23,105 bases of DNA, taken from NCBI GenBank assembly GCA_964354225.1, contig CAYGZC010000340.1, positions 1-23,105 on the forward strand, read 5' to 3'. A program made the translations under genes and the position numbers. Positions 1-9,528 of the stretch are shown piece after piece. The stretch's first letter is position 1; each line of letters opens with the position of its first letter. The notes under the pieces are model-generated. The model saw only the letters and a list, made by a program, of their open reading frames with translations. It was not told the DNA's origin and ran no database searches. This DNA comes from CAYGZC01 sp964354225 (GTDB taxonomy: Bacteria > Bacteroidota > Ignavibacteria > UBA10030 > SZUA-254).

Positions 1-821
1 TTGGCAATCAGTTGGTGTAAATCTATATTGATCGGAACCTGTGTGTGAATTGTAACCAACTTTTTCGATAGTAATGCTTTTTCTTTATGATCGATAAGTT
101 TTTGCTGTAAACTTTTCTGTGGAATTTTGTCAATGTTTTCATATATCTTTTCTATTGAGCCAAATTGCTGCACGAGCGGTATGGCTGTTTTATCTCCAAC
201 TCCCATGACACCGGGGACATTATCCGACTTATCACCCGTTAATCCAAGAACGTCAATCACATGTTCAGGAACGACACCGAATTTTTCCTTCACACCTTTT
301 TCATCCACTATTTCCCACTCATCACCTCGCTTGCCCGGTTTGTACATCTTAATAAGAGGAGATATGAGCTGCATGAAGTCTTTATCACCGGTAACGAGAA
401 ATGTTGTTATGTTCTGCTGCTCTGCTTTGCGTGCAAGCGTTCCCATTATGTCGTCGGCTTCGTATCCATCCAACTCGATGCTTGGCACGTTGAATGCCCG
501 GACGACTTCTTTCAGCCGATCGATTTGCGGAACCATATCCTCCGGCATCTTTTGTCGAGTAGCTTTATATGGCTCAAACATTTTATGTCGGAATGTAGGC
601 GCCTTCGTATCGAATACAACCGCTATGTGGTCGGGTTTTTCATCGTTTAAGATTTTCATTAGTGCATTGACAAAACCGAAAATGGCACTCGTGTTTTCAC
701 CCTTTGAGTTGATAAGCGGGCGATTGATGAATGAAAAGTAAGCACGATAGGCAAGTGCCATCCCATCAAGGAGGAAAAGACGTTCAAATTTTGTGTTTTT
801 TGGTGTTTTATTTCTCGACAT
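1..821 (-). CDS. polA: DNA polymerase I, N-terminal part (runs off left edge)
   Basis: The minus strand is open from an ATG at 821 to the window edge, giving about 273 residues of the 5'-3' exonuclease (FEN-like) domain of family A DNA polymerase, used in Okazaki-fragment processing and repair. The start reads MSRNKTPKNTKFERLFLLDGM and continues ALAYRAYF, the usual beginning of polA with the first metal-binding Asp. Further in come GYEADDIMGTLA and TGDKDFMQL (acidic metal ligands), then the helix-three-turn-helix GLTGDKSDNVPGVMGVGDKTA. The proofreading and polymerase domains would lie outside the window. The stretch before the start has no strong Shine-Dalgarno, but the family N-terminus fits this ATG. 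It is divergent from the protease gene at 1059 across 237 bp. Identification rests on visible motifs and is firm. Confidence 0.95.
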   Translation of the reverse strand, partial: MSRNKTPKNTKFERLFLLDGMALAYRAYFSFINRPLINSKGENTSAIFGFVNALMKILNDEKPDHIAVVFDTKAPTFRHKMFEPYKATRQKMPEDMVPQIDRLKEVVRAFNVPSIELDGYEADDIMGTLARKAEQQNITTFLVTGDKDFMQLISPLIKMYKPGKRGDEWEIVDEKGVKEKFGVVPEHVIDVLGLTGDKSDNVPGVMGVGDKTAIPLVQQFGSIEKIYENIDKIPQKSLQQKLIDHKEKALLSKKLVTIHTQVPINIDLHQLIA

Positions 822-1058
822 CTCGCAATTATTATTTACATTAAATATAATAGAAAAGCATTGACTTTTTGGATTTTAATACATATAGTACATATGATTT
901 ATCGAAGTGCGGAATAATATCATCTCCTCGGGTGTTCAATGATTTATTTATTTATTCTCTAAGAGGTTGAGGTAATAATATAATTTGACAAATATTTTAT
1001 AATTCTACTTTGAAAATAACTAAATAATTTTACAACAACAATTATTGTAGGGGTCACT

Positions 1059-4000
1059 ATGCGAATATTTTTATTATCTCTGTTGTGTATAATACTGTGT
1101 TGTGTGAGTCTTCGTGCACAGGATTTACCGCAGTTAAAACCCATAAATCCAGAGTTCACGGAGTATCTTAGAAAAAAACAGGCAAATGAGAATCTGATGA
1201 TTACATCGGAAGGTCATTATATGGGTTCAATACCTTCACCTAAGGTAGTTGATTTTACTGATTTTTACAAAACGTACAAGCCCGACCAAATCAGGTCATT
1301 TCCAGCACGTTTCGATTTAAGAGATGCGGGCAAGGTTACTTCGGTTAAGGATCAGGGGAATTGCGGTTCTTGTTGGTCTTTTGCTGCTACCGCTGCAGTA
1401 GAATCGCGATGGCTTATGCTTGGTTATCCTGCAAGTGATTTATCTGAGCAAAATCTAAATAACTGCCATGGCTTTGTTTGGGGACATTGTGATGGTGGTA
1501 CTTCAGACTTTACAACTGCTTATTATGCCCGTCGGAGTGGTCCACCTTCTGAAGCAGATGATCCATACAACATTTACTCAAGCACTTGTAATAACAAAGG
1601 TTATGTTGCTTACGTTGCCGAAATTCGATGGTTACCTAAGGTGACTGATGTTATTAAACAATACTTAATGGATTACGGTGGTATTTCAACATACTATTAT
1701 CATGATGATGCTTATTATAACGCCACAAATAAAACATATTATTATAACGGATCTGCAAACACCAATCATTCAGTCATGTTAGCGGGGTGGGATGATAACA
1801 AGGTTACAGCTGGAGGTACCGGTGCATGGATAATTAAAAACAGCTGGGGTACAGGTTGGGGTGAAGCCGGATATTTCTATATTTCATATAATGACACAAA
1901 AGTTTTGTCAAGCAATGTCGTTCACTCATTAAGAATTGAAAAAAATCCTTTTTCGGAAGTTTATTACTATGATAAACTCGGTTGGCTAAATGATGTAGGT
2001 TATGGTACAAACACCGCATATGGATTAACTAAGTACGTGTCGACTGCTGAGCAAAAAATTACTGCCATTGGCGTATATACTAATTCAAGCAATACTTCTT
2101 TAGACATTGAAATATATGATACATTCAGTGGTGGAACCTTATCGAGTTTATTAGGTTCAATTACTAATCAAACTAAAACATATCCTGGATATTATACCAT
2201 TGAACTCCCTGCTCCATTGAGTATTTCGGCAGGTAATGATTTTTACATAAAAGTAAAATATTATACGCCATCATATACATATCCAATTCCTATTGAATGT
2301 GCATGGTCTGGTTATTCAAATCCCACCATAGAAACGGGTGTATGCTGGATTAGTCCAGATGGAACTTCCTGGTCTGCTATTGGAGGTGGAACATCATATT
2401 TGTGGGATTTAACTATTAAAGCTTATGCCGTTCAGTCAGTGATTATAGTTAATACTCCTAACGGTGGAGAAACATTGCCCATCGGATCGATTCAAACCAT
2501 AACATGGACTTCGAGTGGAATAACTGGCAATGTGAAAATTGAATTATCACGCGACGGTGGGTCAAGCTATGAGACGTTATTTGCCGATACTCCGGACGAC
2601 GGCACTGAGTCGTGGAATGTTACAGGTCCCATTTCTTCAGCAGCTTTGATAAGAATTACAAGTGTGTCACTTCCATCAGTCAGTGACGTTAGCGATGCGA
2701 ACTTCTCAATAGCACAGCCGATACTAACAGTTACTGTTCCAAATGGTAGCGAAAATTTACCGATCGGAGCAAATCAGGCGATTCAATGGACATCGAGTAA
2801 TCTACCGGGGAATGTGAAGATAGAACTTTCACGCAACGCTGGTTCGTCATACGAAACACTGTTTGCCGACACACCTAATGATGGCACTGAATCGTGGAAT
2901 GTTACAGGTCCCATTTCATCAGCGGCGTTGATACGAATTACAAGTGTGTCGATTCCTTCAGTCAGTGACGTTAGCGATGCGAGCTTCTCAATAGTACAGC
3001 CAATAATAACAGTTACTGTTCCAAATGGTAGTGAAAACTGGCAGATCGGGGGAAGTGAGGGTATTCAATGGACATCGAGCAATATAACTGGGAATGTAAA
3101 AATAGAGCTTTCACGTAATGGCGGCTCGACTTATGAAACACTTTTTGCAGGCACCACGAATGACGGCTCGGAATCGTGGAATGTTACAGGTTCCATTTCA
3201 TCAGCGGCGCTGATACGAATTACAAGTGTGTCGATTCCATTAGTCAGTGACGTTAGCGATGCAAACTTCTCAATAGTACAGCCAATAATAACAGTTACTG
3301 TTCCAAATGGCAGCGAAAACTGGCCAATCGGTACAAATCAGGAAATTGAATGGACATCAAGCAATGTGCCAGGGAATGTGATGATCGAACTTTCACGCAA
3401 CGCCGGTTCGTCCTACGAAACACTGTTTGCCGACACACCTAATGATGGTACTGAATCGTGGAATGTTACGGGTCCCAATTCTTCAGCGGCGCAGATACGA
3501 ATTACGAGTGTGTCGATTCCATCAGTCAATGACGTTAGCGATGCAAATTTTTCTATAGGTTTCTCGTCTGTCTCCGGCAAAAAATTTGGTGATCTGGATG
3601 GAAATGGACTTAGGAATGAGGGTGAGCTAGGTCTTCCTGGATGGACAATTCATTTAACCGGACCAATTAGCTCATCAAAAATAACCGATGAAAATGGTAA
3701 CTATAGTTTTACTGAATTACCCCCGGGAACTTATACTATTAGCGAAGAAAATCAAACAGGATGGACTCAAACTTCTCAATCACATCCACCTATTGTATTG
3801 ACAGGTGGAGAGGATATTTCAAATATTGATTTTGGAAACAGATTCACAATTTCTCTTTCTGTTAATAAGGGTTGGAATATGGTTTCGATTCCAATTACTG
3901 TCCCAAATTATCAAAAGAACGTGCTCTTTCCCACCGCTGTCTCTGATGCTCTTGCATATCAATTAAGCTATGTCAGTATCTCAACTCTTTCAAATGGGAT

Positions 4001-4997
4001 GGGATATTGGTTGAAATTCAGTAGTGCACAGACCGTGCAATTGGCTGGATTACCTCGTTTGCAAGAGATAATAGATGTACAAGCGGGTTGGAATATGATC
4101 GGCTCTATCTCTGGCAATATCTTAACAAGTTCGGTTGTTCAGATTCCCGACGGCAATCTTATCTCAAGTTATTTTGGATACACAAGCAGCTACCAGATAT
4201 CAAGCATTATTGAATCGGGGAAAGGATACTGGGCTAAGGTAGGTGATTATGGGCAGATGAGCTTATCATCTGGCTCGCTATTACAGAAGTTAAGTTTCGG
4301 TGATCAGTTTGAAAAGGAGTTAAGTGAAGCAACCCGGATACACTTTGAAGATAACGTTGGCACGCATCAAACTCTCTATGTGAGCCCGCGATCCAATCAC
4401 GTCATGGATATCAACCTTTTCCAACTTCCTCCTTGTCCTCCTGAAGGCATATTCGATGTGCGGTACTCTTCGGGAAAGATGCTGGAATATTTCAACGAAG
4501 GAAAAATGCAGGATTTTCCACTCCTTCTGAGCACTGATCATTACCCAATTTCAGTGTGGATTGAATCTTCTGGAAAGCTATCATCCATATCACTTCATAC
4601 TTCCGATCGATCTCTACCTTTGCAAAGTGATACTAAAGTTTTACTTAGCAATCCAACAAAAAAATTGAGCATTCACATTGGAGGCCAAAATAAGATTCCA
4701 ACCACATTTTCCTTAACGCAAAATTACCCTAATCCCTTCAATCCAACAACAACACTTTCGTTTGATTTACCGAGTGATGCAGTTGTAACTTTGAAGTTCT
4801 ACAACTTAGTAGGTCAAGAAGTGGCAACAGTACTCAATCGTCAAGAGTATTCTGCGGGAACGTACGAGCAGCCATTTGATGCAAGTCAACTTGCAACGGG
4901 TGTGTACCTCTATCGTATTGTTGCGGAACAAATTGGCGATGATGGCAACACCGGTCGATCATTTACGCAAGTGAAGAAGATGGTTTTGATAAGATAA
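1059..4997 (+). CDS. Secreted papain-family (C1A) cysteine protease with repeat region, SdrD_B domain and T9SS sorting domain
   Basis: Protein of 1312 residues. Signal peptide at 1-20 (hydrophobic core, then RAQ). The peptidase domain spans about 83-290, with oxyanion Gln99 and catalytic Cys105 in DQGNCGSCWSFA, His237 in NHSVML and Asn261 in IIKNSWGTGWGE, so the whole catalytic set is present. A beta-rich segment at about 300-458 resembles the lectin-like domain that follows bacterial C1A peptidases. Four Ig-like repeats of exactly 94 residues follow (461-836), then an SdrD_B-type domain (about 838-928) with a DLDGNG calcium-binding-like loop, two GWNM segments (938-1070), and a T9SS type A sorting domain starting at QNYPNPFNPT (1221). 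Known role of such tails: export through the T9SS and surface attachment. Start supported by AGGGG five bases before ATG. Substrate unknown; activity at the cell surface is inferred. Confidence 0.9.
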   Translation: MRIFLLSLLCIILCCVSLRAQDLPQLKPINPEFTEYLRKKQANENLMITSEGHYMGSIPSPKVVDFTDFYKTYKPDQIRSFPARFDLRDAGKVTSVKDQGNCGSCWSFAATAAVESRWLMLGYPASDLSEQNLNNCHGFVWGHCDGGTSDFTTAYYARRSGPPSEADDPYNIYSSTCNNKGYVAYVAEIRWLPKVTDVIKQYLMDYGGISTYYYHDDAYYNATNKTYYYNGSANTNHSVMLAGWDDNKVTAGGTGAWIIKNSWGTGWGEAGYFYISYNDTKVLSSNVVHSLRIEKNPFSEVYYYDKLGWLNDVGYGTNTAYGLTKYVSTAEQKITAIGVYTNSSNTSLDIEIYDTFSGGTLSSLLGSITNQTKTYPGYYTIELPAPLSISAGNDFYIKVKYYTPSYTYPIPIECAWSGYSNPTIETGVCWISPDGTSWSAIGGGTSYLWDLTIKAYAVQSVIIVNTPNGGETLPIGSIQTITWTSSGITGNVKIELSRDGGSSYETLFADTPDDGTESWNVTGPISSAALIRITSVSLPSVSDVSDANFSIAQPILTVTVPNGSENLPIGANQAIQWTSSNLPGNVKIELSRNAGSSYETLFADTPNDGTESWNVTGPISSAALIRITSVSIPSVSDVSDASFSIVQPIITVTVPNGSENWQIGGSEGIQWTSSNITGNVKIELSRNGGSTYETLFAGTTNDGSESWNVTGSISSAALIRITSVSIPLVSDVSDANFSIVQPIITVTVPNGSENWPIGTNQEIEWTSSNVPGNVMIELSRNAGSSYETLFADTPNDGTESWNVTGPNSSAAQIRITSVSIPSVNDVSDANFSIGFSSVSGKKFGDLDGNGLRNEGELGLPGWTIHLTGPISSSKITDENGNYSFTELPPGTYTISEENQTGWTQTSQSHPPIVLTGGEDISNIDFGNRFTISLSVNKGWNMVSIPITVPNYQKNVLFPTAVSDALAYQLSYVSISTLSNGMGYWLKFSSAQTVQLAGLPRLQEIIDVQAGWNMIGSISGNILTSSVVQIPDGNLISSYFGYTSSYQISSIIESGKGYWAKVGDYGQMSLSSGSLLQKLSFGDQFEKELSEATRIHFEDNVGTHQTLYVSPRSNHVMDINLFQLPPCPPEGIFDVRYSSGKMLEYFNEGKMQDFPLLLSTDHYPISVWIESSGKLSSISLHTSDRSLPLQSDTKVLLSNPTKKLSIHIGGQNKIPTTFSLTQNYPNPFNPTTTLSFDLPSDAVVTLKFYNLVGQEVATVLNRQEYSAGTYEQPFDASQLATGVYLYRIVAEQIGDDGNTGRSFTQVKKMVLIR
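2439..3566 (+). repeat. Four tandem 282-bp (94-residue) repeats inside the protease gene
   Basis: The motif PNG(G/S)E recurs at residues 467, 561, 655 and 749, an exact period of 94 residues with no indels. Each unit then carries W-T-S-S, G-N-V-(K/M)-I-E-L-S-R, Y-E-T-L-F-A, E-S-W-N-V-T-G and I-R-I-T-S-V-S. Units 2-4 also match over long DNA stretches, including synonymous positions, pointing to recent duplication or gene conversion. The fold is probably an Ig/FnIII-like stalk, comparable to Kre9/KNH-type repeats; that name is my inference. Confidence 0.85.
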
Positions 4998-5018
4998 GGA
5001 TATTTCTTATCATGAAAA

Positions 5019-5057
5019 TAAAAAACCTCCGAAGTCAGTAAATAAACTTCGGAGGTG
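5019..5057 (-). terminator. Rho-independent terminator of the 5081-8776 gene
   Basis: Perfect 11-bp stem ACCTCCGAAGT (5025-5035) / ACTTCGGAGGT (5046-5056) with a 10-base loop. Read on the minus strand it is followed by TTTTTTATTT, a proper U tract. It begins about 25 bases after the minus-strand stop codon. On the plus strand no T run follows, so it is less convincing as an end for the protease gene, though the two convergent transcripts meet here. Confidence 0.85.
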
Positions 5058-5080
5058 TAATAAGTTAATGACGTGATTGA

Positions 5081-8000
5081 TTATTTGAGCAATAACATCT
5101 TCTTAACAGAATGGAAATTAGATGTCGATATACCATTCTCATCCATTCCTTGTGCAGTTATTCGATAGAAGTAGATACCGGATGCTAAATCGCTTGCATT
5201 AAGCTCTACATCTTGCCTGCCTGCATCTAACATCTCATTATCCAATAATGTCATAACTTCTTGTCCAAGGACATTGTAGATTTTCAATGTTACAAATGCT
5301 TGCTCTGGCAGAGCTATCCGAATCGTAGTAATCGGGTTGAACGGATTTGGATAGTTTTGCTCTAAAGCGTAAACAGTTGGTATCTCATCATCATCTTCAC
5401 CGTTATAAATTGGTGGCGAAGTAATTGGACCAGGTACCGGACTTCCCGAAGAGCCCTGGATTGTAACGAGGTCAAGTTTTGGAGTTGCACCGCCAAAACT
5501 CGTACCTGTAAGAATAAGGCAACAATCTTTAGGACGAACCGCCACGCTGTATGCAATGTCGTCGGCAAGACCCGTACCGTTATACCTTCCGGGCCATGAT
5601 GGATCTTTTATACCGGTAGTTGCATCGATCTTTAATGTGAGATAATCAAGTTTTCTGCCTGTACCCTGATCGCTGCTTCCAGTTACAAACACTTTATCAC
5701 CCGCATCACACACGACTATTGAACGTGCAATATCCTTCTTCTTTCCTTCGTATCGATTGACGGCGCTCCATACCATTGTTCCGGCAGGATCATACTTCAA
5801 GGTTGCATAATCTAAACCCGTCTTTGCACCTTCGCTTGCCCCGGTCACGTAGATGTTTCCGTTATTATCAAGCGCAAGATCATAAGCATAATCCTTCTTA
5901 TTCGCAGCGTTGTATCGTTTATCCCACACAAACGCACCGGCAGATGTATACTTTACAGTTGCATAATCGAATTTTGTTATCAAGCTATCGCTTGCACCTG
6001 TTACATAAACATTCCCACTCGCATCAATTTTCACTGCAAATGCATAGTCGGTTTTCCCTGAGGCATCATAGCGGGCAACCCATTTCTGTGTGTGTAAGGT
6101 TGGATCATATCCAACAGTTGCGTAATCGGCTTTCGCTCCATCACTCTCTCCGGTTACAACAACATCCCCGCTATTAGGATCAACAGCTATAGCATATGCC
6201 TTGTCAATCTTACTCGAGGGTCCATTGTATGTTGTTGACCAATATTCTAAACCGATTGCATCATATACAACAGTAACATAATCGGCTTTCTTCGATTTAC
6301 CTCCATCTGTTTCGCCGGTTACGTATACCAAGGCTTCATCCGGACTCAACGCAATAGCATATCCGGCATCTCGTCCATTGTAATTACCGTTCCATCGCTT
6401 AACCCATTGCAAAGTCCCAGTGGCATCATATTTAATAGTAATGATGTCTGCTTTTGAGCCACCAAAATCGCTCTCACCAGTTACATATACATTACCGTGT
6501 TTATCAAGAATAAGAGCATATGCTTTGTCGTCTTTATTTACTGCGGTGTTGTTCCATGCAGCAGCCCATTTTACAGTACCATTCATATCGTATTTTATCG
6601 TTACATAATCATTTTTAGTACTCCGTCCGTCTCCGTAACCGCAAACGTAAACGTCACCGTTTTCGTAGATAGCTAAATTACGTGTCATCAATTTCGCATC
6701 GGTCGGAATCTTGAAGCCCATGCCTTCAAGTTTCACGTCGTACTTCTGCGTCCATAACGGACATGGAAGAGATAAGTAATTACCGAAGTTTGGCACTTCA
6801 GTTTTTACTTTTCCACCAACTACATCCACTCCTGCAACGAGATTTATTGAATGTGAAGCAGAAGTTGGATAAGTTTGCGTCCAATCGGTCTGTCCATTCT
6901 CCGAAACGGTATAATTTCCCGGTGGTAAATTGGTAAATTGATACCAGCCGGTATCATTCGTTACAGTTGAAGCGGTGACAGGACCACTAAGATTTATGGT
7001 CCAGCCGGACAACGGTGGTTCACTCGGATCCCATGCGTTATTATTGTCCATATCATCCCATTTATAACCACTGATATTACTGAATGGTACCGGTGTATGT
7101 GATGCTGTTATAAGCATCACACCAGTTGGGATTCCCTGCGCATCCACTAACATAATCGGTTGTCCTATCATCTCGTATGTTTCTCCGGCTGCAGGCGGCT
7201 TGTGAGTGATTACAGTTACCATGTGAGCAGGTAGCATACCGAACATGGGTGGCATTCCGAGGATGTCGATCTGAAAGAAAACGTCGAAGAAACTCTGCGC
7301 GTTTCCTGTGAGTGTGAATGGCGGAAGATCAAGAACACCGGGTGTGTTATTGACATTCTCTTCAATCTCGCCCGAGGTCCGATGCCGCAAATCCCGGTGT
7401 AATTCAACTGGACCAAACGAACTCATTCCTGTAAGGTCCATCGAAAGTATTTCTGTTGGAACTTGATCTAAACCATCCAGATCGGAATCCGTTGCAGTAC
7501 CCTCTGGAGGAATTTCGGTATAAACAATCGTCGGTCCGCTCATCTGTACGGCTTCGGGTGGACCGGCAGGAGGTTGGATAACCACATGGGCTTTTGTGTT
7601 AAGAAACGTATCAACTTCAACTGGATGGCTCAATTCAAGATACATTGGTGGTCCTAAAGTTGGCCACCACGTCTGCCCCCCATCCATGGATAATTCAAGA
7701 AAAATATCGAAGAAGCTGCTGATCCTGTACGTTCCATCTTCGTTATTTTGACGGATATTTAATTTCCCTAAAGATGCTTTAGTTGGGCTCTCACGGAACA
7801 TAACATTCGGTGGTAAACCACCAGGCCCACCTCCGATCCAAGGGATATTGAGGGATAACATTTCTGTTTGGTAAAAGTCCACCGGAGCACCAAGCAAACC
7901 GTGAGATATCTGTACTGCATCAGAAGTTGATGGAGACACAGGTATCCAAGTTAATCCACCATCAATTGATAATTCAAAGCTTGCAACACCGTTAAAATTA

Positions 8001-8776
8001 ATAACATTCACAAATCCCGGTGGGGGTGGAACAAAAGACGCAGAAGGTTGTTTAAGAGCAACATGCCTGAGTATAACGCCTGGTGCAAAAAGAGCATCCC
8101 AATCGCTTGACTTGCTGATATACTTTCCCTTCGGTGGGAAATATAAATCGTTAAAGAAGATGTTCTCAGGCGGATAAAAGAAAGACATCCTGGTTGAATT
8201 GGTAGACGGTCTCCAATTTGCACCACCGTCAAGAGTTACCTCTGTGTATACATCAAAGAAGCTTTCGATCTGATAGCCGCCCTCCACAGTTCTTACATTG
8301 TGTTCACCCATTGAAGCGCGTGTTGGACTTTCGCGAATCATCAAACCTGCTGGAAATCCTCCTCCTGATATATCCATTTGTACTATCTGGTTACTGAAAA
8401 ATCTTGTATCACCTAAGTCGGATATATGAGTAAGCAGAGCAGTATTATTCACGCTTGCTGCGGTTGCGTACACATATGTTAATCCTCCGTCCGTTGAGAG
8501 TTCGCAGTCAAAGACAGTTGTGAACGAGTATGGTTGCGATCCCAAAAGTGGTGGTAACGTTCCGGTCAGATATAGATCTCGGTTTACAAAGTTCCTAAGG
8601 ACAACACCGTTTGGAAATGACATGAGCACCCCCGGTGTACTCAGGTATCTCCCGTTCGGTGGAAATAGATCTGTGGGAACAAAATACTCTCCCGGATTTG
8701 AAAATAATTGCTGAGTATTTATGCAAAATAACAATAACAAACAACTCAACAATGAAAATTGTTTTATGTGTTTCAT
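5081..8776 (-). CDS. Secreted T9SS cargo protein with SdrD_B domain and SBBP beta-propeller
   Basis: Protein of 1231 residues with a signal peptide (about 1-26). Residues about 30-560 hold two clear and one diverged copy of a beta-rich module marked by RESPT(R/K)AS-G, SFFD(V/I), and S-(I/M/T)-DGG-TW; I recognise the pattern from secreted proteins but cannot give a family name. An SdrD_B-type domain follows (about 565-668, GYKWDDMDNNN to NFGN). Eight SBBP-type beta-propeller repeats occupy about 690-1115, each with a core like VYVTGESD and an adjacent DYATVKYD strand. The T9SS type A sorting domain starts at QNYPNPFNP near 1140 and ends SVKKMLLLK. GGAGG lies four bases before the ATG. It is likely monocistronic: terminator directly downstream, long leader upstream. 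Role probably surface adhesion or binding; ligand unknown. Confidence 0.88.
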   Translation of the reverse strand: MKHIKQFSLLSCLLLLFCINTQQLFSNPGEYFVPTDLFPPNGRYLSTPGVLMSFPNGVVLRNFVNRDLYLTGTLPPLLGSQPYSFTTVFDCELSTDGGLTYVYATAASVNNTALLTHISDLGDTRFFSNQIVQMDISGGGFPAGLMIRESPTRASMGEHNVRTVEGGYQIESFFDVYTEVTLDGGANWRPSTNSTRMSFFYPPENIFFNDLYFPPKGKYISKSSDWDALFAPGVILRHVALKQPSASFVPPPPGFVNVINFNGVASFELSIDGGLTWIPVSPSTSDAVQISHGLLGAPVDFYQTEMLSLNIPWIGGGPGGLPPNVMFRESPTKASLGKLNIRQNNEDGTYRISSFFDIFLELSMDGGQTWWPTLGPPMYLELSHPVEVDTFLNTKAHVVIQPPAGPPEAVQMSGPTIVYTEIPPEGTATDSDLDGLDQVPTEILSMDLTGMSSFGPVELHRDLRHRTSGEIEENVNNTPGVLDLPPFTLTGNAQSFFDVFFQIDILGMPPMFGMLPAHMVTVITHKPPAAGETYEMIGQPIMLVDAQGIPTGVMLITASHTPVPFSNISGYKWDDMDNNNAWDPSEPPLSGWTINLSGPVTASTVTNDTGWYQFTNLPPGNYTVSENGQTDWTQTYPTSASHSINLVAGVDVVGGKVKTEVPNFGNYLSLPCPLWTQKYDVKLEGMGFKIPTDAKLMTRNLAIYENGDVYVCGYGDGRSTKNDYVTIKYDMNGTVKWAAAWNNTAVNKDDKAYALILDKHGNVYVTGESDFGGSKADIITIKYDATGTLQWVKRWNGNYNGRDAGYAIALSPDEALVYVTGETDGGKSKKADYVTVVYDAIGLEYWSTTYNGPSSKIDKAYAIAVDPNSGDVVVTGESDGAKADYATVGYDPTLHTQKWVARYDASGKTDYAFAVKIDASGNVYVTGASDSLITKFDYATVKYTSAGAFVWDKRYNAANKKDYAYDLALDNNGNIYVTGASEGAKTGLDYATLKYDPAGTMVWSAVNRYEGKKKDIARSIVVCDAGDKVFVTGSSDQGTGRKLDYLTLKIDATTGIKDPSWPGRYNGTGLADDIAYSVAVRPKDCCLILTGTSFGGATPKLDLVTIQGSSGSPVPGPITSPPIYNGEDDDEIPTVYALEQNYPNPFNPITTIRIALPEQAFVTLKIYNVLGQEVMTLLDNEMLDAGRQDVELNASDLASGIYFYRITAQGMDENGISTSNFHSVKKMLLLK

Positions 8777-8806
8777 AAAACCTCCATATATTATTTTTGG
8801 TTTTTA

Positions 8807-8839
8807 ATTAGTGAATTAGTAAAATTGAATTTTTTTATA
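8807..8839 (-). promoter_or_regulatory. Upstream element shared with the 16509 gene (TATAAAAAA-N10-ACTAATTCACTAAT)
   Basis: On the minus strand TATAAAAAA (8839-8831), ten bases, then ACTAATTCACTAAT (8820-8807), ending 30 bases before the start codon of the 5081-8776 gene. The same two words with the same ten-base gap occur at 16442-16474, ending 34 bases before the 16509 start. The second word contains ACTAAT twice at an 8-base step. It may be a promoter -10 region plus leader, or an operator; function is inferred from position and conservation only. Confidence 0.5.
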
Positions 8840-9158
8840 CTATTGAGTGAGTAAAGATTATTCATCAAGATATTCATGAAAACGAAAACACTACTAACAG
8901 GAAAAGATAAAGTGACGCTTGCCCGCGCAGAAGAAGTTTTTATCGGAGAGATGGGAGCGTGAAAAAGAAAAATCGATAATGATGGAACCGCTCTCAGGTC
9001 TGGACTTGTGAATCCTTCATTACGAAGGCAAGTTATTTTTCATCAAAATCAATTACTATTTAAGCTGCCATATTATAACTGAATGAAAGATTAAAGTCAA
9101 GTTTACTTTTTATTCGGCAGAAAATACGATAATTGTGAAGGTATTGAACGGATATCTG
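8840..9158. other. Gene-poor spacer with one imperfect hairpin
   Basis: No convincing gene on either strand. At 9004-9040 there is an imperfect hairpin: ACTTG, five unpaired bases, CCTTC, loop ATTAC, GAAGG, CAAGT, then TTATTTTT. On the plus strand this could act as a weak terminator, but nothing recognisable precedes it. A 28-codon plus-strand ORF at 8876-8962 has no ribosome site and no family I know. Confidence 0.4.
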
Positions 9159-9299
9159 CTAATGATCCTCCAACTAATTCTTGCCGACACCGACCTCAAC
9201 TTCAATCGGAACAGAAAATGGCAGTGCATTATTAATCTGCTCAAAGATTATGCTATTAGTTGTTTGTTCTTGGTTCTTTCCACCCTCAGATCGAAGGAA
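9159..9299 (-). pseudogene. Decayed fragment resembling the 3' end of polA
   Basis: Read on the minus strand, 9299-9159 ends with INNALPFSVPIEVEVGVGKN, a stop (TAG where Trp is expected), then LEDH and a second TAG. Bacteroidota-type DNA polymerase I commonly ends with a stretch like ALPL-VPI-V-VGVGKNWLEAH, so this matches the last 25-30 residues with W to stop and A to D changes. Upstream of about 9245 the frame stays open but the residues no longer match polA well, and no VHDEL motif is visible. The genuine polA start is at 821, reading left, so this cannot be its own tail. It is probably a relic of a partial second copy. Identification is from memory of the family. Confidence 0.45.
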
Positions 9300-9355
9300 G
9301 AGAAGCAGATAAAATCCAGATTCTTGGTGGATAAATCATGCCTCTTAAATATTGC

Positions 9356-9384
9356 AGAGGGTGAGTTATTGCTCACCCTTTTTT
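9356..9384 (+). terminator. Rho-independent terminator with no evident gene upstream
   Basis: AGGGTGAG (9358-9365), loop TTATTG, CTCACCCT (9372-9379), followed by T up to 9384. The stem can extend by a G-U and an A-U pair. Only the plus strand has a U tract, so it would end a rightward transcript. No credible plus-strand gene precedes it, so it may belong to a small RNA or a lost gene. Confidence 0.75.
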
Positions 9385-9528
9385 ATTCTAATATATTGCC
9401 TCGCGTTTTTGAGATCGATATGGTTTGAATAATTAAAACAGTTTCCACAATAGGATTAAAAATATTTTTACAAAAACCTTGAAGTGGAATTCATATTCGT
9501 TATATATCTCACATTGTAGAAATTCATC

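Noticed and set aside
127..741. Plus-strand 204-codon ORF at the left edge
   Set aside because: It is antisense to polA, whose motifs on the minus strand are unmistakable.
985..1012. TTGACA and TACTTTG before the protease gene as a promoter
   Set aside because: No -10 box at proper spacing from TTGACA, and TACTTTG is one base short of the Bacteroidota TAnnTTTG pattern; too weak to annotate.
4994..5012. GATAAG/CTTATC hairpin over the protease stop codon
   Set aside because: Six weak A/T-rich pairs without a U tract; likely chance.
8876..8962. 28-codon ORF starting MKTKTLLTG
   Set aside because: No Shine-Dalgarno, no known family, short; kept only as a note in the spacer entry.
9135..9428. 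Plus-strand 97-codon ORF
   Set aside because: No ribosome site, reads through a strong terminator, and overlaps the polA-like relic on the other strand.
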